From NCBI GenBank assembly GCA_002337455.1, contig DDGC01000030.1, forward strand, positions 62,001-126,000: a DNA stretch of 64,000 nt, read 5' to 3'. Positions 60,165-64,000 of this stretch are shown piece after piece; the first letter of the stretch is position 1; the number at the start of each line of letters is the position of its first letter. Source of the stretch: Rhizobiales bacterium UBA1912. Its GTDB lineage: Bacteria > Pseudomonadota > Alphaproteobacteria > Rhizobiales > Devosiaceae. The position numbers and the translations under genes are program-made. The notes below the pieces were generated by a model, which saw nothing but the letters and a program-made list of their open reading frames with translations, had not been told where the DNA came from and made no database searches.

Positions 60165-61469
60165 TCAGCTCAGGCCCGATTTCGCCGCCTCACCCGCCAC
60201 ATAGGTTTCGGCAATCACCCGGTCGTCTCCGCATGTCTGGAGCAAAAACAACTCCTCGGCCAGATGTTCCACCTGCTCCATCTTGAGCGCCATATGCGGC
60301 AACGCCCTGGCGTCGAGCACCACGATATCGGCGTCAGCCCCCGGTTCAAGCGTGCCGATGGTGTGCTCGAGCGACAGCGCCCGCGCATTACCCAGCGTCA
60401 TCATGAAAAAGCTTTCGAGCGGCGACATGCGCTGGCCGCGCAATTGCAGCACCTTGTAGCCCTCGTCGAGCGTGCGCAACATCGAGTACGACGTCCCCCC
60501 GCCCACATCGGTCGCCACAGCGATCCGCACATTGGACGCCATCAGCCGCTCACGGTCGAACAGCCCCGAGCCAATGAACAAGTTAGACGTCGGGCAGAAC
60601 ACGGCCACCGACCCGGTCTCCGAAAGGGCGGCGATTTCCCGGTCGGTCATGTGGATGCAATGGCCGAGCAGTGTCTTGGGCCCGAGCAGCCCATAATGCT
60701 CATAGACGCCGATGTAGTCGGGCAAATTCGGAAACAGCTCTTTGACGAAATCGATCTCGCCCAGGCTCTCGTTCACATGCGTTTGGACATAGGCATCGGG
60801 AAATTCGCGCACGAGGTCCTGCGTCATCTCCATCTGCTCATGGGTCGAGGTCAGCGCGAACCGCGGCGTGATCGCGTAATGGAGCCGTCCGACGCCGTCC
60901 CATTTCTCCAGCAACGCCTTGCTTTCGTCATAGCCGCGCTGCGGCGTATCGAGCAGGCCCTCGGGCGCATTGCGGTCCATCATCACCTTGCCGGCAATCA
61001 TCCGCATGTCGCGCTTTTTCGCCTCGGTGAAAAAAGCGTCCACCGATTGCGGATGCACCGAGCAATAAACCGCGGCCGTCGTTGTGCCGTAGCGCACCAG
61101 CTCGTCACAGAACAGCGAGGCCACCCGTGCCGCGTGGCCGGTATCGGCAAAGCGCTGTTCCTCCACGAAGGTATAGGTATTGAGCCATTCCAGGAGGTCC
61201 TTGGCGTAGGACCCGATCACCTGCATCTGCGGATAATGGATATGGGTATCGATAAACCCCGGCATAATCAGATTGGGCCGGTGATCGATCACGTCGGCCT
61301 TGGGCGCCACCAGCTTGAGCCCATCATTGTATTCGCCCACCGAAACGATCTTGCCTTGATCGATAACCACCGCGCCGTCCTCGATATAGCGGTAGCTTTC
61401 GTGATCGTCCGCCCCGGACGGTTCGGAGACGAACGTCAAAACCCGCCCGCGCAAAATCCTGGCGGTCAC
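60165..61469 (-). CDS. guaD: Guanine deaminase GuaD
   Basis: Deaminates guanine to xanthine. The 434-residue amidohydrolase has 'MPGFIDTHIHYPQMQVIGSYAKDLLEWLNTYTF', the strand motifs 'HYAITPRFALTSTHEQMEM', 'VQTHVNESLGEIDFV', 'LGHCIHMTDREI', 'CPTSNLFIGSG' and 'VATDVGGGTSYSMLRTL'. Start is GTG at 61469 and it overlaps the stop of puuD by 4 bp. Glc B lies 88 bp downstream on the same strand. Confidence 0.95.
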   Translation of the reverse strand: MTARILRGRVLTFVSEPSGADDHESYRYIEDGAVVIDQGKIVSVGEYNDGLKLVAPKADVIDHRPNLIMPGFIDTHIHYPQMQVIGSYAKDLLEWLNTYTFVEEQRFADTGHAARVASLFCDELVRYGTTTAAVYCSVHPQSVDAFFTEAKKRDMRMIAGKVMMDRNAPEGLLDTPQRGYDESKALLEKWDGVGRLHYAITPRFALTSTHEQMEMTQDLVREFPDAYVQTHVNESLGEIDFVKELFPNLPDYIGVYEHYGLLGPKTLLGHCIHMTDREIAALSETGSVAVFCPTSNLFIGSGLFDRERLMASNVRIAVATDVGGGTSYSMLRTLDEGYKVLQLRGQRMSPLESFFMMTLGNARALSLEHTIGTLEPGADADIVVLDARALPHMALKMEQVEHLAEELFLLQTCGDDRVIAETYVAGEAAKSGLS

Positions 61470-62701
61470 AGGCTCTGCTCCCCGGTCACCGACTGGTACC
61501 AGACGGTCAGAAGTTCGCGCTCTTCATCGGTCATGAACGACACATTGCCCGGCGGCATGGCATGGCTGCGGGCCGACTGGATATAGATTTCCCGTGCATG
61601 TTCGGCGATCAATTCGGGCGTATCGAGCCGCACATCCTTGGGCGCCATATAGACGCCCTCATAGGCTGGCTCGGCGGCGTGGCACATCGAGCACCGGCCC
61701 AGGACTATCTGGGACGCCTGCTGAAAATGGGCGTCATCGAGAAAAGTCTGGGCCGTCGAGCTGAGCGCGACCGGCCCGGCTTCGGCCCGCGCTTTGGGAT
61801 AGCTCGAAAGCCAGATGATGCCGATAAACAGCACAAGCGACAGCGCAAATGTCCAGTATTCGCGCCGCCCGGTCGAATGCATGGTGTTGAAAAAGTGCCG
61901 GATCAAAACCCCGATCAGAAAAATCAGCCCGGCAATCGCCCAGCTGTATTCGGTCGCGAACGCCAGCGGATAATGGTTAGAGACCATGAAGAACAGCACC
62001 GGCAGCGTCAGGTAATTGTTGTGCACGCTGCGCTGCTTGCTTTGCGCGCCAAGCGCCGGATCGGGCGCCTCGCCCGCCTTCATTGCGGCGACAACTTTCT
62101 TCTGGTTTGGAATGATGACGAAAAAGACGTTCGCCGACATGATCGTCGCGGTGAATGCACCCATGTGCAGGAATGCGGCGCGGCCGGTAAACACCTGCAT
62201 GTAGCCCCATGACATGGCCAGCAGGATGACAAACAGCACGATCATCAAACCGTTCTGGCTCTTGCCCACCGGCGATTTGCACAGCAGATCGTAGAGCACC
62301 CAGCCGACCCCGAGCGACACCAGCGAGATGGAAATCGCCACGGGCGCATCGACATCGAACACCGTGCGATCGATCAGGAACAGATCGGCACCTGCGTAAT
62401 AGACGATGATGAGCATCGCAAACCCGGTCAGCCAGGTCGAATAGCTCTCCCATTTGAACCAGACCAGATGCTCGGGGAGGTTGGGCGGCGCGACCATGTA
62501 TTTGTTGACGTGGTAGAACCCGCCCCCATGCACCTGCCACTCTTCACCCTGTACGCCAGCTGGTAAGTCGCCATGCTTGCGCAGCCCAAGATCGAGCGCG
62601 ATGAAATAAAATGACGACCCGATCCACGCGACCCCCACGATCACGTGCGTCCAGCGCACGGCGAACGCCATCCATTCCCAAAACAGCGTGAAATCAGTCA
62701 T
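61466..62701 (-). CDS. puuD: Urate hydroxylase PuuD (membrane, cytochrome c domain)
   Basis: A 411-residue membrane enzyme that oxidises urate to 5-hydroxyisourate. The N-terminal part (residues about 1-300) has eight hydrophobic helices with the PuuD-type histidines ('FAVRWTHVIVGVAWIGSSFYFIALD', 'KWESYSTWLTGFAMLIIVYYAG', 'NTMHSTGRREYWTF'), and the C-terminus has a cytochrome c domain with CSMCH at 337-341 and a later Met ('MPPGN'). It passes electrons to the respiratory chain rather than to O2. Overlaps guaD and xdhC. Confidence 0.93.
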   Translation of the reverse strand: MTDFTLFWEWMAFAVRWTHVIVGVAWIGSSFYFIALDLGLRKHGDLPAGVQGEEWQVHGGGFYHVNKYMVAPPNLPEHLVWFKWESYSTWLTGFAMLIIVYYAGADLFLIDRTVFDVDAPVAISISLVSLGVGWVLYDLLCKSPVGKSQNGLMIVLFVILLAMSWGYMQVFTGRAAFLHMGAFTATIMSANVFFVIIPNQKKVVAAMKAGEAPDPALGAQSKQRSVHNNYLTLPVLFFMVSNHYPLAFATEYSWAIAGLIFLIGVLIRHFFNTMHSTGRREYWTFALSLVLFIGIIWLSSYPKARAEAGPVALSSTAQTFLDDAHFQQASQIVLGRCSMCHAAEPAYEGVYMAPKDVRLDTPELIAEHAREIYIQSARSHAMPPGNVSFMTDEERELLTVWYQSVTGEQSL

Positions 62702-63530
62702 CCAAGTTTCGCCTCAACACTAAATCCTGTCCGCCCACTGCCCGCAAAATCTCCGCAACCGTCAGCGCGGCGATCACTTCTGGCCGCTTGTCGCGAATTT
62801 CAGCCCCGCCGATCGGCATCGCAAGCTTTTCGACCATTTCCGTATCCAGCCCCATGTCGGAAAGCCAGCTTTTGAATGTGGCCTTTTTGGTTTTCGATCC
62901 GATCATCCCCACATATGCGGCATCGCCGCGCGAAAGGGCCTCCGAGGCGATGAGAAAATCGAGCCCATGATCGTGGGTCAGGACTACAAAAGATGATCCC
63001 TTCGGGGCTTCGCGCACCAGCGCTTCCGCCACGGGAACATGCCGTGCTTCCACACCGCGCGGCACCTTGGCGATCTCGGCAGCGCGATTGTCCACGACCA
63101 GCGTGCGCAACGGCAAAAGCGACAGCGCCTGCCCAAGCGCATTGCCCACATGCCCCGCGCCGAACACATACACATGCGGCCGCGCCATATAGGCTTTTTC
63201 GGCCCGCACCCGCACGTCCTGGGCGACATCCGCATCCACCGCCCGCATGCCGATTGCCACCCGACCACCGCAGCACTGACCAATTTCAGGGCCGAGCGGA
63301 ATATCGAGAGCCGCCGCAGCTTCCCCCGACTCCAACGCCTCACGCGCTCTCGCAATGGCCAGAAATTCGAGCTGACCACCGCCGATGGTGCCGATTTCGT
63401 TATCCCGGGAAACCACCATCCAGGCTCCCGCTTCCCGCGGCGTGGACCCCTTAGCCTCGGTCACCTCGACCAGCACGGCTTGCCTGTGGCGGTCGAGAAA
63501 ATCGCGCAGTTGCTGCGGCGTGACGCTCAC
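62694..63530 (-). CDS. xdhC: Xanthine dehydrogenase accessory protein XdhC
   Basis: Inserts the sulfurated molybdenum cofactor into xanthine dehydrogenase. The 278-residue protein begins 'TPQQLRDFLDRHRQAVLVEVTEAKGSTPREAGAWMVVS', has 'IGGGQLEFLAIARA', 'IGQCCGGRVAIGM', the Rossmann motif 'HVYVFGAGHVGNAL' and 'VVLTHDHGLDFLIASEAL'. Start is GTG at 63530, overlapping the xdhB stop (GTGA). It overlaps puuD at its 3' end by 8 bp. Confidence 0.95.
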   Translation of the reverse strand: MSVTPQQLRDFLDRHRQAVLVEVTEAKGSTPREAGAWMVVSRDNEIGTIGGGQLEFLAIARAREALESGEAAAALDIPLGPEIGQCCGGRVAIGMRAVDADVAQDVRVRAEKAYMARPHVYVFGAGHVGNALGQALSLLPLRTLVVDNRAAEIAKVPRGVEARHVPVAEALVREAPKGSSFVVLTHDHGLDFLIASEALSRGDAAYVGMIGSKTKKATFKSWLSDMGLDTEMVEKLAMPIGGAEIRDKRPEVIAALTVAEILRAVGGQDLVLRRNLDD

Positions 63531-64000
63531 CGTTCCGCCGCCTCGCGCCTGAGCCGTTCCATGGTCATCAGCACCCGCTCGGGCGTGGCCGGAGCATCCA
63601 TGCGCGGCGCGATCTTGTAATCGGCAACACTCGCCGCGGCCATGGAAAGCGCTTCGAGCACCGAAAGCGCCAGCATGAAGGGAGGCTCGCCCACGGCCTT
63701 GGAGCGGCGGATCGTCGGGGCCGTGTTGGCCGACCATTCAGCAAGCTTCACATCGAAGACTTTCGGCACGTCGGAAACAACCGGGATCTTGTAGGTGGAA
63801 GGCGCGTGCGTGCGCAATTGCCCCTTGTTGTCCCACCACAGTTCTTCGGTGGTCAGCCACCCCATGCCCTGAATGAACCCGCCCTCGATCTGCCCGATAT
63901 CGATGGCCGGGTTGAGCGATTTGCCGACGTCGTGGAGCACATCGACACGCTCGACCATGTATTCCCCGGTGAGGCTGTCGACCACCACTTCCGAACACGC
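63527..64000 (-). CDS. xdhB: Xanthine dehydrogenase molybdopterin subunit XdhB, 3' part
   Basis: C-terminal 157 residues of the large molybdopterin-binding subunit that hydroxylates hypoxanthine and xanthine to urate. The visible part starts ACSEVVVDSLTGEYMVERVDVLHDVGKSLNPAIDIGQIEGGFIQGMGWLTTEELWW and includes 'KIPVVSDVP' and 'SKAVGEPPFMLALSVLEAL', which carries the active-site Glu of the GEPP motif. The gene continues beyond the right edge; xdhA is expected there. Confidence 0.93.
   Translation of the reverse strand, partial: ACSEVVVDSLTGEYMVERVDVLHDVGKSLNPAIDIGQIEGGFIQGMGWLTTEELWWDNKGQLRTHAPSTYKIPVVSDVPKVFDVKLAEWSANTAPTIRRSKAVGEPPFMLALSVLEALSMAAASVADYKIAPRMDAPATPERVLMTMERLRREAAER

Noticed and set aside
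60138..61586. 482-codon plus-strand frame antisense to guaD
   Set aside because: Arg/His/Gln-rich antisense product; the minus-strand guaD has all catalytic motifs.
1..64000. tRNA, rRNA, CRISPR, prophage or insertion-sequence genes
   Set aside because: I looked in the gaps for cloverleaf ends, repeated spacers, transposase or phage motifs and found none; a tRNAscan and Infernal run would be needed to exclude divergent RNAs.

Overview
The window looks like a chromosomal segment of an alphaproteobacterium of the order Hyphomicrobiales (Rhizobiales), plausibly a Devosia/Pelagibacterium-like genus. The case rests on high GC, the gene order prs - rplY(ctc) - pth - ychF - MaoC, separate petA/petB/petC genes, an EcfG-era style of compact convergent genes, PuuD-type urate oxidation, and the families of interspersed palindromic repeats. 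The genus is an inference. I see no rRNA or tRNA gene, CRISPR array, prophage or intact insertion sequence. Genes are tightly packed, with many 4-bp overlaps and many GTG/TTG starts.

Layout. 1-8.9 kb: housekeeping genes (3' end of uppP, AI-2E-type exporter, csaA, proC, YbjN-like, phosphoesterase, ubiK, then lgt, MidA-like methyltransferase, pgeF and prs). 9-15.7 kb: rplY, pth, a 0.9-kb gene-free stretch holding two large inverted-repeat elements, ychF, an ABC exporter, two MaoC hydratases and a DUF423 protein. 15.7-18.6 kb: a short promoter/operator/terminator unit with a 58-residue ORF, an HxlR regulator divergent from an NmrA/QorB-like oxidoreductase, and apt. 18.7-21.4 kb: the cytochrome bc1 operon petABC on the minus strand. 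21.6-28.4 kb: trmL, hemF, a DUF1059 protein, CCA transferase, two Nudix hydrolases, a GNAT enzyme, a glutathionyl-hydroquinone reductase and a second phosphoesterase.

28.4-31.4 kb carries the least ordinary enzymes: a MurL-type glycopeptidyl-glutamate epimerase overlapping a MurD2-type ligase, an alternative way of placing D-glutamate in peptidoglycan, followed by an SMR pump. 31.4-38.9 kb (minus) is a near-complete route from acryloyl-CoA and propionyl-CoA to succinyl-CoA: acuI, pccB, pccA, methylmalonyl-CoA mutase and epimerase. 38.9-41.5 kb holds a membrane-anchored TolB-like/TPR protein divergent from a degenerate response-regulator receiver protein. 42-44.8 kb: a small membrane peptide and otsBA (trehalose synthesis). 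44.9-49.9 kb: a ribose-type sugar ABC transporter (binding protein, permease, double ATPase) divergent from a TTG-started LacI regulator, with a 43-bp inverted repeat between them that forms two LacI-like operators.

51-64 kb is a purine uptake and degradation region: a BMP-type nucleoside/purine ABC transporter, adenine deaminase, then on the minus strand the 3' end of xdhB, xdhC, puuD (urate hydroxylase with a cytochrome c domain), guaD and malate synthase G. Together these would import purines, deaminate adenine and guanine to hypoxanthine and xanthine, oxidise these to urate, open urate, and feed the glyoxylate released from ureides into the TCA cycle.

An imperfect palindromic repeat of about 50-95 bp occurs four times (about 9.68, 41.6, 46.0 and 48.7 kb); one copy sits between the sugar permease and its binding-protein gene.
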